Shown in pieces: positions 1 to 8,630 of a stretch of 64,000 nucleotides of DNA (the stretch's first letter is position 1; each line of letters begins with the position of its first letter). This stretch comes from a bacterium (Candidatus Blackallbacteria) CG13_big_fil_rev_8_21_14_2_50_49_14 (lineage in GTDB: Bacteria; Cyanobacteriota; Sericytochromatia; UBA7694), in NCBI GenBank assembly GCA_002783405.1, contig PFGG01000070.1, positions 1 through 64,000 on the forward strand, in the 5' to 3' direction. Position numbers and translations under genes: made by a program. The notes below the pieces were generated by a model that saw nothing but the letters and a program-made list of their open reading frames with translations, made no database searches and was not told the origin of the DNA.

Positions 1-44
1 CTGGCGGCAACAGTCATTTGAATCAGGTGCTTAGCATTTTTCAT
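1..44 (-). CDS. N-terminus of a truncated gene (window edge)
   Basis: Only the first 14 codons lie in the window. They read ATG then KNAKHLIQMTVAA, a basic start followed by a hydrophobic stretch, as in a signal peptide or membrane anchor. An AGGAG Shine-Dalgarno sequence sits about 10 nt upstream (56-60 on the complement), which supports the start. Function cannot be inferred. It is divergent from the next gene. Confidence 0.6.
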   Translation of the reverse strand, partial: MKNAKHLIQMTVAA

Positions 45-94
45 GATTATAGATTCTCCTCGTGATAATTGAATGAGTGATGGACTCTGTCCTT

Positions 95-124
95 ATTTAA
101 TAATTTTCTTGACAACTTGTCAAG
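95..124. promoter_or_regulatory. Palindromic -35 region shared by divergent genes
   Basis: Positions 108-124 form a perfect inverted repeat: CTTGACAA, one C, TTGTCAAG. Each arm contains TTGACA, so a consensus -35 faces each way. On the minus strand TTAAAT (100-95) follows at 17 nt, a reasonable -10 for the truncated gene at the window start. On the plus strand the -10 is poor. The palindrome could also be an operator; that is inference. Confidence 0.45.
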
Positions 125-190
125 CTAATTTTCAAAAATTTTTACTCCCTGCTGGGATCTGTTACTTTGATCACTCTTTGTCAGGTTAAC

Positions 191-2743
191 ATGATCAAAA
201 GTCAGAATCCAGATCGAAACCTTGATCTTGTACAGAAAAGCATGCAGAAAGAGTACAATGAGGGCATGCCTGAACTGACGATATTCCTTGTAATTTCTTC
301 GTGGCCCGGCCCTTATGCGGCCTTTTTTGAAGATCTTGAATGCCTACGCGCTCGCTATACAATTGAGCTGACTTTACTGGACAATGGCGTGGGACTTTCA
401 CCCGCCTGGATCAAAAAAATCGCCCCCACCCACCGCAAAAGCGTTCCCTTGCGCCTTTGGCCCGCACAAAGCCTAAATATCTTCCTTGAAAAACCCCTGA
501 ATGCACCGATCGGTCTTTGGTGGCCAGCAGAAACACGTCTACCGCTTGAGGCCCTTGAAAATTGGATTCCCGCCCTGGAAGACTGGACCGCCATCCACCC
601 CCGTTCCAGCAAATTCCCCCAGACACAGCAGGCAGAGGCTCAAGGCATCACAGAACTAGCGCCATCCCAAACCCAAGTTTTTCCTGACTGTCTGATGTTT
701 AAGTCTGAAAACAGAGAAATATTGAAGCTTTGGTGTGCCCCCGAAGCACAAATGCCCCTCATGTTGCTGGGCTGTGATATCAAAAACCCAAGCGAAAATT
801 CAGAGGTTTTTCCCCCCCTTTCTTTTGAACCCGCTTTAACAGCCAGCGAAGGATTGGAACGCTATGCACTTCTCAACAAAGAGAAGATCAGCCCGCTGCG
901 CCGTAAAACCTTGCTGGAATCTTTACAAAAAGCCTTTCCCAATGGCTTGCGACTGCTCAAAGAACTCTTGCCACTTTTACCGCTTTCAGAAGCCCTTCCG
1001 CTCCTGCATCAGGCCCTGCTTCAGAAAAATTTTCACCCCGATTTACTGGCCTGGAGTTCACAGGCCTTATTGGCAGCAGGCCAAACAGGCCCTGCGATTC
1101 AGACCAAAAATGGCCTGGATACGCTCTGCCCAGGATTTCGCCTGAGCCCCTCGCCCTGGGCTCAAACTGAAATTCAGACAGAACACGTCGGCATCCAGCC
1201 CGCTAAACTTGCAATTTTTATCAGCTGGACGGGCTCTCAGTCAGACTTAGACCGCAGCATGCAATCCCTTCAAACCCTTGCGGCTGAGTCTGTGCTGGTG
1301 CTCCCCCCTGAACCGCCCACAATGCCAGCCCAGGCAAAACAACCCCCTACTTACCAAAGCTTTTATCTGAGCGAAAATCCCCCTTCCCCAGAAAGCTTGC
1401 TCAAGCTTTTGAACACGACAGAGGCCGATTGGATTCTCTTGCTGGAAGCGGGTGAAGAACTTGAGCCTGAAGCCCTCAAAACCTTGAGGAAATGGCTTTG
1501 GCACCCTCCCGCAGGGGCAAATTGGGCACTGAAAGCCTGTATTCAGGAAGCTGATGCTCAAGGCAAACCCCAGGCCATACATCAGGCCTTGCGTCTCTTC
1601 CCCAGACATCAAGTCTCCCCTTTCAATCCCTGTTTTCCCTTCAATCTGAATCCGCTCAGCCTGCGTGTCTTCACCCAGGCCTTCCTCCCTTTGAAACGCT
1701 TAAGTACGCCCCGAGAAACCCCCTTGACCCAGGCCATGGAAGCAGTTGGAACAGAAGCCTGGCATACGGTCTTGAACCTTCTCAAACCGCATTTAAAAAA
1801 CTGTCCGGCCACGCTTTATCCGCAAGTTATGCTGCTCTGGGTGCATGCGCTGCTGAAAACCAATCAAAATGAACGGCTCTTGGAACTTTGGCCTGAACTC
1901 CACGAGAAATTACATGCTTACCCGGATTATTGGTATTTAAAAGGTGCCTGGCTTAGACGCCAGAACAAGCAGCAGGAAGCACATCTCGCTTTGGAACGCT
2001 GCCTGAACTTTCGTCCCCAGGAATTGCAGGCGCTGGAATGGTATTCTCCTGACAGTCTGAACCGCTGGCCCTTGAAAGAACTGCTGGCCCTGCATTGGAA
2101 CGCACTCTTTCAGGGGCCCGCTGAAATCGGCATTCGTCAGGGACATTTACGAGAGCTGCGGCGTATTTTGCATCAACTCTTCAGCTATTATCCAGAGGGA
2201 CAACTGTCCCCTGAACATTGGTCCTTGTTTGAATACCTGGCGCTGACAGCAATTTTAACCAGCCATTATCAACCGGGGCAAACAGCCCGGGATCTCTTCC
2301 TGCAAAACCTTCCCCAGGGCCACGAAAAGACCCTCAGTATTTATTATCTCGAAACAGCCCTGCTCTATCTTGAAGGCCAATTCCGCGTTTTGCCTGATCG
2401 CCTGCCACCGGGATACAGCACTTACGAAAGCATGCGTGATCTGCAGCAGAACCCCTCCTATTTACTGCCCTTCAGTGAAACGCTCTGGCAAGCCACTGAA
2501 ATGGATGGGCCTGAAATCGCTACCGCCTTTTTGCTCTGCAGCGCGCTCCATTTTCGTGATATCAGCTATCTGCTCTGGCTGGCCCGGCTGCAACAGGCAT
2601 CGGGGCAAAATGCCAAAGCCCTCTTCACCCTTCAGGCCTGCGCCACTGTTTTTCCGGGACATGCGCTGCTGCCGACTCATCCCGAACAGTTTTTAGACAG
2701 TTCCCAGGCTTCAGAATTGGCAGCCTTTCAAGCCCCGTGCTAA
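191..2743 (+). CDS. Degenerate glycosyltransferase-like protein with TPR segment
   Basis: About 850 residues. Two regions resemble GT-A (family 2) glycosyltransferase starts. One is near the N-terminus (LTIFLVISSWPG, later LLDNG). The other is central (KLAIFISWTG, then DWILLLEAGEELEPEAL), where DXD-type acidic residues would be expected. The later part (ALLKTNQNERLLELWPEL, then AHLALERCLNF) reads as TPR-like helical pairs. No signal peptide is evident, so a cytoplasmic role is likely. The start at 191 has AGG 6 nt upstream; TTG 167, ATG 239 and ATG 266 are alternatives. The assignment is to a fold, not a substrate, and activity may be lost because key motifs are weak. It could be a TPR scaffold. 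Confidence 0.7.
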   Translation: MIKSQNPDRNLDLVQKSMQKEYNEGMPELTIFLVISSWPGPYAAFFEDLECLRARYTIELTLLDNGVGLSPAWIKKIAPTHRKSVPLRLWPAQSLNIFLEKPLNAPIGLWWPAETRLPLEALENWIPALEDWTAIHPRSSKFPQTQQAEAQGITELAPSQTQVFPDCLMFKSENREILKLWCAPEAQMPLMLLGCDIKNPSENSEVFPPLSFEPALTASEGLERYALLNKEKISPLRRKTLLESLQKAFPNGLRLLKELLPLLPLSEALPLLHQALLQKNFHPDLLAWSSQALLAAGQTGPAIQTKNGLDTLCPGFRLSPSPWAQTEIQTEHVGIQPAKLAIFISWTGSQSDLDRSMQSLQTLAAESVLVLPPEPPTMPAQAKQPPTYQSFYLSENPPSPESLLKLLNTTEADWILLLEAGEELEPEALKTLRKWLWHPPAGANWALKACIQEADAQGKPQAIHQALRLFPRHQVSPFNPCFPFNLNPLSLRVFTQAFLPLKRLSTPRETPLTQAMEAVGTEAWHTVLNLLKPHLKNCPATLYPQVMLLWVHALLKTNQNERLLELWPELHEKLHAYPDYWYLKGAWLRRQNKQQEAHLALERCLNFRPQELQALEWYSPDSLNRWPLKELLALHWNALFQGPAEIGIRQGHLRELRRILHQLFSYYPEGQLSPEHWSLFEYLALTAILTSHYQPGQTARDLFLQNLPQGHEKTLSIYYLETALLYLEGQFRVLPDRLPPGYSTYESMRDLQQNPSYLLPFSETLWQATEMDGPEIATAFLLCSALHFRDISYLLWLARLQQASGQNAKALFTLQACATVFPGHALLPTHPEQFLDSSQASELAAFQAPC

Positions 2744-2776
2744 AATCCGAAAAAATAGAAAACATGAGGCGTTGAT

Positions 2777-3592
2777 ATGCTGGGACTGGTTTGCATAGAT
2801 GTAGATGGAACCCTGGTAGGCAACCAAAACCAAGTCCACCCCAAGGTTTGGGACAAAGCTCAAGAAGTTTTGGCCGCCGGTCTGCCCCTGGCGATCTGTA
2901 CTGGACGACCCGCCATGAGCAGTACACGGGCCTATGCAGAAAAACTCAATCCCCAGGGCTGGCATATTTTTCAAGGCGGAGCCAGCCTCTACCACGTGGG
3001 CTCAGGCCAAAGCCACTCGCATCCCCTCTCCCAAGCGGCCTTGGAACACTTACTCAAGCTCTACCAGACACATGGCTGGGTTTTGGAGCTTTATAGCGAT
3101 CAGGACTATGTCGTGGAAAGCTTTCCTGCCGGCAGCGAGGCCGATCACCTGGCTCGCAGCCATGCCCAATTGATTGAGGTTCCCTTTGCGCCCCGCAGCC
3201 TGGACTCCCTGCAAGGAACCCTGGTGCGCGCCCAATGGGTGGTTTCCGACCCACAACTCTCAGCGGCCATGGCCAGCAGTTTTGAGGGGGTCTTATACTC
3301 TTCTGCCACTTCGCCCTCGGTGCCTGGCTCTCACTTTATCAGCGTCACCAGTGCAGGGGTTGACAAATGCAGTGCGATCCGCGAATTGGCAAAATTATTG
3401 AATGTTTCACTGGAAAACACGATGATGATTGGCGACGGTCAAAATGATATCCGGGCCATGGAACTGGTTGGACATTCTGTCGCCATGGAAAACGCCGATC
3501 CCCGCTTGAAAGCCGTTTGCCGTTATCAGGTGGGTCATGTGGATCGCGGCGGAGTGGCCGAAGCCCTTGAACTGGCCCTCAATCTGAATTAA
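2777..3592 (+). CDS. Cof-type HAD hydrolase (HAD-IIB)
   Basis: 271 residues, the usual length for Cof/YbiV-like phosphatases that dephosphorylate small phosphorylated metabolites. Motif I is CIDVDGTLVG near the N-terminus, with the two catalytic aspartates. CTGRP and SVTSAGVDKCSAI match the HAD-IIB pattern, and motif IV is MIGDGQNDIRAM. The C2-type cap lies between. A GAGG sequence sits about 9 nt before the ATG. It follows the glycosyltransferase-like gene by 33 nt and may share its transcript. Family assignment is firm; the substrate cannot be read from sequence. Confidence 0.92.
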   Translation: MLGLVCIDVDGTLVGNQNQVHPKVWDKAQEVLAAGLPLAICTGRPAMSSTRAYAEKLNPQGWHIFQGGASLYHVGSGQSHSHPLSQAALEHLLKLYQTHGWVLELYSDQDYVVESFPAGSEADHLARSHAQLIEVPFAPRSLDSLQGTLVRAQWVVSDPQLSAAMASSFEGVLYSSATSPSVPGSHFISVTSAGVDKCSAIRELAKLLNVSLENTMMIGDGQNDIRAMELVGHSVAMENADPRLKAVCRYQVGHVDRGGVAEALELALNLN

Positions 3593-3595
3593 AGT

Positions 3596-4429
3596 TCACT
3601 CAAGTTCTAAATCCTGTCGCAACAGTGCCACATCTTGCTCGGAAGCATAGCCCAAACGCAACAAAACTTCGCTCAGGCTCAAACCCACATATTCAGGGTT
3701 ATTCCGCAATGAGCGGGCATAGGACAATTGCCAGTCTTCAATCATGCCCTGGCTGATCAGCGCTTGGGTCAAGGGGTCCTGATTAATCAGGGCTTGATAG
3801 GCCAAGCCCTCTTCGAGCTGTTCTGACGAAAGAAATCCCAGAGAAACTAAAATCTCTCCCAAAGGCTGATAGAGCGAGCGAGGCAAATGGTACTGATAAT
3901 TCAGTGCTTTTTGCAGTTGCTCTTCTTGAATAAAACCTTGATTCACCAAAATCTGCCCCAAAAGCCCCCTGAAAGAAGAGCGTTCAGACTGACTTGCCTC
4001 ATAGGGTTTGGGGGGAGGCGCTGCATCTTCATTCTTTTGGTAATACTGTTTCATCGCCGCTTGGATCATCTCCTGGGTTACAGCCCCAATTTCCAGAACG
4101 GCAGTCCCTTCCCGAATCGGGATATCACTGATTCGCTTGAGTTCAAGCGCCTTCTGCAAATCTTCTTTCTGCAAGTGATTCTCCTGCAGCAAAATCTGAA
4201 GCACAGGATCTTGAGCAAAATCTTCTCTCTGCTCAGGTGGAGAGGCCAATTCCTGAAGAATCGCCTGCTGGTCTGCCGTTTTTAAAAAGCCCAGTTCAAC
4301 CAGCGCAGAGAGCAGATCTCCCGGCATTTCAGGAGGTTGTTCTGCAAGGTGTCGCCAGGCAAAATCTATTTGTTGAGATGTTACCAGACCACGCGCTAAC
4401 AAAACCTGCTCCGGTGTGGGGGCAGACAT
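3596..4429 (-). CDS. Helical-repeat protein resembling MshEN domains
   Basis: About 277 residues from the ATG at 4429, which has AAGAAGAGG about 9 nt upstream; a longer in-frame start at 4495 lacks this support. The protein is built from repeats of the form LGxILVxxGFxxxEQLxxAL, for example LLGQILVNQGFIQEEQLQKAL and LGEILVSLGFLSSEQLEEGL, each about 45 residues. This pattern is known from the N-terminal MshEN domain of type II secretion/T4P ATPases, where it can bind c-di-GMP, but no ATPase domain follows. A stand-alone regulatory or scaffold role is inference. Its 5' end faces the divergent gene at 4615. Confidence 0.7.
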   Translation of the reverse strand: MSAPTPEQVLLARGLVTSQQIDFAWRHLAEQPPEMPGDLLSALVELGFLKTADQQAILQELASPPEQREDFAQDPVLQILLQENHLQKEDLQKALELKRISDIPIREGTAVLEIGAVTQEMIQAAMKQYYQKNEDAAPPPKPYEASQSERSSFRGLLGQILVNQGFIQEEQLQKALNYQYHLPRSLYQPLGEILVSLGFLSSEQLEEGLAYQALINQDPLTQALISQGMIEDWQLSYARSLRNNPEYVGLSLSEVLLRLGYASEQDVALLRQDLELE

Positions 4430-4614
4430 TTGGGAATACCTCTTCTTGGTCAGAATCCCTTCTATTCTATCAAATTCAGTCAAGATATACATCACCAGAG
4501 CAATCGCCCAGCCTGATTATCAGAGATTATTTAGAAAAAGCAGCGGGCACGGCTCTGGAAAAATCATGCTCCTCCCTGTACTATAAAGAGAGAGCATCCT
4601 GGGAGCATGGGCCT

Positions 4615-5046
4615 ATGTACGATACAGACAGCATCCGCCAACAGATTGAAGAAGTATGGGCAAACGCAATTCTTGAGCAGACCGTCAATCGGCAGGAACG
4701 GGCAAATGCCTATCAGGTCAAGAAAATTATGCTCAAGGCCCATGGGGTTCAATCCTATTTTCAGATTGAGTTTGATCCCGATTTACTGGCTTTCTCCCAC
4801 GAAATTGAAAAATTGTCTGAAGCCAATCCGCTGGGGCAAATCCTGATTGCCCCACTGATGATTGGCATTCTTGGTCATCTGGCCGAAGCACTGGGCCAAG
4901 CCTCTCCCCCCACTGAAACAGAAGCCAAAGTTGAAGCGCCCATGGATGAGGACATGTTCTTTGCACAACATTTTACCTCTTCACTCTCAGAGGCCCTGGG
5001 AAGTTTGCCTCCGGTCAATAAAAACCGTTTCGATTTCAACCGTTAA
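4615..5046 (+). CDS. Hypothetical protein, 143 residues
   Basis: Start chosen at ATG 4615 because GGGAGC lies 8 nt upstream; the frame stays open further 5' but that part overlaps the divergent gene. The protein begins MYDTDSIRQQIEEVWANAI, is mostly helical by composition, has a central hydrophobic stretch (QILIAPLMIGILGHLAEAL) and an acidic C-terminal third. I do not recognise a family. Its TAA is followed directly by the ATG of the methyltransferase at 5047, so the two are very likely translated from one mRNA and may act together. Confidence 0.7.
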   Translation: MYDTDSIRQQIEEVWANAILEQTVNRQERANAYQVKKIMLKAHGVQSYFQIEFDPDLLAFSHEIEKLSEANPLGQILIAPLMIGILGHLAEALGQASPPTETEAKVEAPMDEDMFFAQHFTSSLSEALGSLPPVNKNRFDFNR

Positions 5047-5715
5047 ATGGCACGGGCTTATTCACTCGCTCATCTCAAGCATATGTATATCACGCCGCTT
5101 CAAGAGGCCTGGCAAAACAGTCAGGTGATTCACTATTGCCCCAGCATGGAGCCTGTGGTCAAAGCCTATCGCAAATATTATGCCGATACAGGAGAAGCCG
5201 TCGTTGTTTCAATGGATGAGCGCGAAGAACGTTTTCTGGGCGACAGCACCCTGACCTACGGAGAAACACGCTGGACTTCTTTTATTAAAGTCTTGGAGCA
5301 TTTAAAGCTCACCCCAGAGGATCTGTTTATTGATTTGGGTTGTGGGGCGGGCTTTCTCTGCATGCTGGTCAACCAGGTCGTTGGTTGTAAGGTCGAAGGT
5401 TACGATATTATTCACCGCTTTATTGAAAACGGCAATCAAATCGTCAAAGCACTCGAACTGCAAGACATTGAATTTCTCAACCAGGATTTTCTGAACAGCG
5501 ATCTAAGTCGGGGAACCGCGTTTTATATTACCTGCACCTGTTTTCCCAAAGAATATATGCAGAAACTTTCAGGCAAACTCAAATATTCCCGCCCAGGCAC
5601 ACAATTTGTTACGATTACACGCCCCCTTGAAGGAGAGGCCTTTCAAATTCGTGAAAAGCTCAAACTGCGTTTTTCATGGGGCACAGATGACGCCTACCTG
5701 CAATTCAGACGCTGA
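5047..5715 (+). CDS. Class I SAM-dependent methyltransferase
   Basis: 222 residues. The SAM-binding motif I is FIDLGCGAGFLCML around residues 94-107, followed by an acidic motif II position (VEGYDII) and DIEFLNQDFLNSDL. The layout recalls DOT1/protein-methyltransferase-like Rossmann enzymes, with an N-terminal helical lead of about 90 residues. The target is unknown. It starts at the base after the stop of the 143-residue gene, and its last 11 bases overlap the 3' end of the convergent radical SAM gene. Confidence 0.85.
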   Translation: MARAYSLAHLKHMYITPLQEAWQNSQVIHYCPSMEPVVKAYRKYYADTGEAVVVSMDEREERFLGDSTLTYGETRWTSFIKVLEHLKLTPEDLFIDLGCGAGFLCMLVNQVVGCKVEGYDIIHRFIENGNQIVKALELQDIEFLNQDFLNSDLSRGTAFYITCTCFPKEYMQKLSGKLKYSRPGTQFVTITRPLEGEAFQIREKLKLRFSWGTDDAYLQFRR

Positions 5716-7612
5716 GCACTGGGCTTTCCAACCAATAGGCTCCGCCACCACGGGGCTGAAAAACACGTGAAGTCTCACGCAAAGCCAAAGTCTCGCCCTT
5801 TAACAGCCCCTGGTACACTTCTTCCAGATTCCAATTCAAGTGCTGCTCACGGGCTGGCAAATAATAACTGGCTTTAAAAGCTTCGCTACACAACCCAACA
5901 CTCTGCTGCAGTACTTCAGCAGAGACCCGCTGACCCGAGGAGTTCTTTCGCTCTGTTTCAAGCCAGCGTCCACACTCTTCAAAAAAGCGCTCGAGCAGAT
6001 GGTTCTCAATCAAACCACAGTAGATCAGATTAATCGCAGAAAGCCACCGCTGCTCTTTTTGCCCCGGAACCGCTGGCCCAGGGGAATACAAAGGCTCGCC
6101 CGCCTGAATCCCCAAAGCTCGCCTTTCAAAAAAGGCCCGAATTTCAGCACTCAGCGGGTAGGCTTCGGCAGAGAGCTGCATCCAGTTTTGCAAAAGTGTC
6201 GCCAGCGAAAGCTGCTCAAGCGCGATCAAGAATAAAAGCGGCATTTGCAAAGCCCGGTGATAAAAATAGAGCAAATCAATCAGCCAGGCCATGATGCGCA
6301 TCTCGCGCCAATCCTTGCGGGAATAGCTCTTGGAACCAATCACCAGTTCATAGCGCTCGTCGTCATTGCTCACCGCCACCACTTTGTCCCAGGGCACAAC
6401 GGCAGGAACCCAAACCGTCTCAAGTTGATGCTGGCTGCGGTATTCGGGCTGGGCCATGGGGGCATTGGGCAAGAGTGAAATTTCATAAAAACGAACCTGC
6501 TCATGTTGCCCACCGCGAATCACGGTTTCTAAACCCCGTAAAAAAGAAGCCACTGTTTCACCGGGAACGCCGATCAATAAATCCGTATACGTGGGTACTC
6601 CCACCTGCTTAAAACGTTGCTGCAGTTCACGGTAGCTCTCAAGCGAAATATTCTCGCGTTGAATATCCCGCAAAGCCTGCGCATCCAGCGACTGAAAAGA
6701 AAGGGTGGCTCCCCGGCTCAAACCATTTTCGGATAAGGTTTTCTGAATACGGAAAACGCGTTCGGTGGCATTCTTGGCACTTTGGGTGTGGATATCCTGT
6801 GGAAATCCTGTGCCTTGACGAACCTGAATCAATTCTTCAACCAGCTCTTCATCCCGTTTCAGCATGCCAAAATTGGCATCACAGCACATCAGAGAAGCAA
6901 TTTTACGTTCGCCAAACCAGTGAAGTTCAGCTTGCAGTTTTTCTAAAGGAAATTGCAGCACCTTGCTGCCTGTTGCCGATCCCCAGTCACAAAAAGCACA
7001 GGAAAAAGGGCAACCCCGGTTGGTTTCCCAGGGGGCCACCCAAGACTCCCCCGGATAGAGTGAGATCAGCGGATCCAGTGTTCCCTGCAGATAGGGCGAA
7101 GCCAAAGCCGCCAAATCCCGTTTCCAGGGAGCTTGGGCAAAGCTTTGAAACCGCCCCTGCTCATCCAGATAACTGGTGCCCGGAATAGCCTGCCAATCCT
7201 TTTCAGGAAAACGTTCAAGCAACTCCAAAAAGACAGCTTCTCCTGGGCCATGACAGCACAGATCCACCTGGGGATGCTCACGCAAAAAGGCTTCGGCCCG
7301 GTTGGGAACCTGCGGCCCCCCAAAAACAATCCGAACAGAGGGTTTGCGGGCTTTAAGCGCTTTGGCCAGCGCCAACGAATGCTGGAGATTCCAGACATAA
7401 ACACTGAAACCGACAATATCGGCGGCCATCAATTGGGGCAAAGCAGAGTCTGCCGACATGATTAAAAAAACAGGCAAAAGAAACAAATAACGTTCAGGCC
7501 GGGGGCTGTGGGCCTGGACCTGGGCCTGTAAAAGGGCCGTTGAATAGGGTAAAAAACTTTGTTCAAAAAAACGCTGGTTCATTTGTACCAGCCCTACCAC
7601 CACAGGTTTCAC
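5705..7612 (-). CDS. B12-binding-type radical SAM protein
   Basis: 635 residues from a GTG start with GAGGGG 8 nt upstream. The N-terminal ~170 residues form a Rossmann-like cobalamin-binding-type domain (ADIVGFSVYVWN, FGGPQVPNRAEAF). The radical SAM motif follows as CPFSCAFC near residue 205, the CxxxCxxC that holds the 4Fe-4S cluster. Downstream elements such as GVPGETVASF fit the partial TIM barrel seen in methylthiotransferase- and BchE-like enzymes. The C-terminal ~200 residues are helical and not assigned. The substrate is unknown and no pathway genes adjoin it. Confidence 0.88.
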   Translation of the reverse strand: MKPVVVGLVQMNQRFFEQSFLPYSTALLQAQVQAHSPRPERYLFLLPVFLIMSADSALPQLMAADIVGFSVYVWNLQHSLALAKALKARKPSVRIVFGGPQVPNRAEAFLREHPQVDLCCHGPGEAVFLELLERFPEKDWQAIPGTSYLDEQGRFQSFAQAPWKRDLAALASPYLQGTLDPLISLYPGESWVAPWETNRGCPFSCAFCDWGSATGSKVLQFPLEKLQAELHWFGERKIASLMCCDANFGMLKRDEELVEELIQVRQGTGFPQDIHTQSAKNATERVFRIQKTLSENGLSRGATLSFQSLDAQALRDIQRENISLESYRELQQRFKQVGVPTYTDLLIGVPGETVASFLRGLETVIRGGQHEQVRFYEISLLPNAPMAQPEYRSQHQLETVWVPAVVPWDKVVAVSNDDERYELVIGSKSYSRKDWREMRIMAWLIDLLYFYHRALQMPLLFLIALEQLSLATLLQNWMQLSAEAYPLSAEIRAFFERRALGIQAGEPLYSPGPAVPGQKEQRWLSAINLIYCGLIENHLLERFFEECGRWLETERKNSSGQRVSAEVLQQSVGLCSEAFKASYYLPAREQHLNWNLEEVYQGLLKGETLALRETSRVFQPRGGGAYWLESPVLSV

Positions 7613-7771
7613 AGTGCTATCCCCTCTGTACGCGTCTGCCTGCTATTCTAACACGCGTCAGAACTTTGCTTGAGCGGGCCTTGAGATCCCCCAAAAACAA
7701 TTTCTAATTCAGTTAAATATATTACCCATTAGTTATGTATAGATAAATTTGAAAAAAAATTTACATATTTC

Positions 7772-7801
7772 TTGACACAACAGAAGAATTTAGAATATAC
7801 T
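7772..7801 (+). promoter_or_regulatory. Sigma70-type promoter
   Basis: TTGACA at 7772-7777 and TATACT at 7796-7801 are separated by 18 nt. The promoter lies about 60 nt upstream of the lipoprotein start, in an AT-rich gap of about 250 bp. The same combination (TTGACA, 18 nt, TATACT) recurs at 56584 before another lipoprotein gene. Confidence 0.8.
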
Positions 7802-7863
7802 GATCTCATAAGGTTAAACAAAGATTAAGATAAGAATAAAAAAGGTTAAATACGGAATTGAAT

Positions 7864-8262
7864 ATGATGACTGCAATGATTAAAACCACCCTGACTCTGA
7901 CCCTGGCCACTGTCGCTTTAAGTCTGACCGCCTGTGGTCACAGCGCACTGCCTACGCAAATGAGCCAAGCTCCTGCGCTGGTACAAAGTGCCCAAGCCCC
8001 TCGCCAGTTGGTGGTTAAATTCAAACTGAATATGAGTACCGCAGCCGTACATGAATTCAATGCCAAATATGGTTTTCGCACCCTGCGCGTGATTCCTGAA
8101 ATCAATGCCCAAATCGTAGAAGTAGACAGCACCGTGGGTCTGAAACTGAATCAGATTATCCATTACCTTCAGGCTGATCCCAGCGTAGAATATGCTGAAA
8201 TCAACGGCAAAATGAGTGCCGCTCCCATGCCTGTGATGCAAGTCAAACCGATTCTAAATTAA
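7864..8262 (+). CDS. Lipoprotein resembling a free subtilase (S8) propeptide
   Basis: About 132 residues. Start ATG 7864 or 7867; a TTG at 7858 is also possible, and the SD is weak. A signal peptide ends in a lipobox (LSLTAC), so the mature protein should be lipid-anchored. The rest resembles the prodomain of fervidolysin-like subtilases: QLVVKFKLNM, YGFRTLRVIPEINAQIVEV, then QADPSVEYAEING, a classic propeptide ending. No catalytic domain follows; a terminator comes after. Known S8 propeptides are chaperones and tight inhibitors of their protease, so it may act in trans on a subtilase such as the one at 29487. That link is inference. Confidence 0.75.
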   Translation: MMTAMIKTTLTLTLATVALSLTACGHSALPTQMSQAPALVQSAQAPRQLVVKFKLNMSTAAVHEFNAKYGFRTLRVIPEINAQIVEVDSTVGLKLNQIIHYLQADPSVEYAEINGKMSAAPMPVMQVKPILN

Positions 8263-8295
8263 TTTAGCAACCTTTATGACCCCTGAATTATCCTT

Positions 8296-8320
8296 GGCCC
8301 CGATCTGGGGCCTTTTTTCT
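8296..8320 (+). terminator. Rho-independent terminator
   Basis: The stem GGCCCC / GGGGCC with a 5-nt loop (8296-8312) is followed by six T. It lies 34 nt after the stop of the propeptide-like lipoprotein gene. Confidence 0.9.
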
Positions 8321-8420
8321 TGAGCAAGGAAACCACTCTGAATCTCCAGCAGCCAAGCGCACTCTTGCTCTTCAGATCAGAATCTGGCAAGATCTCTTCA
8401 GTTCATTTGAAGGAGTCACC

Positions 8421-8630
8421 ATGATTTTTCAGCGAGCGCTCTTGATCTTCTTTGTTTTTTCTCTGTTCTTGGGCCTGCTGGGCTGTATTCGCAAAACTTT
8501 GCCAATAGACACGGCTTGCCCAGGTATTTATCAACCGGTCTGTGCTCCTGACGGAAAAACCTACAGCAACTCCTGCGAAGCCCGAAAAAAAGGCTTTACT
8601 CGCTATTCAGATGGAGAATGCCCGGCTTGA
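8421..8630 (+). CDS. Kazal-type protease-inhibitor lipoprotein
   Basis: 69 residues with a strong SD (GAAGGAG). The signal peptide ends in the lipobox LGLLGC, so a lipid-anchored envelope location is expected. The mature part contains the Kazal signature: CPGIYQPVCAPDGKTYSNSC, then GEC. Kazal domains block serine proteases by a substrate-like loop. Here only four cysteines remain in the domain, against six in classical Kazal domains, so one disulfide is probably absent. It sits after the free propeptide-like lipoprotein, and both may restrain serine proteases in the envelope. The next reading frame starts inside its last codons. Confidence 0.85.
   Translation: MIFQRALLIFFVFSLFLGLLGCIRKTLPIDTACPGIYQPVCAPDGKTYSNSCEARKKGFTRYSDGECPA

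Noticed and set aside
4237-4614. N-terminal extension of the 143-residue protein
   Set aside because: The extension overlaps the divergent gene and its promoter and lacks an SD; ATG 4615 has one.
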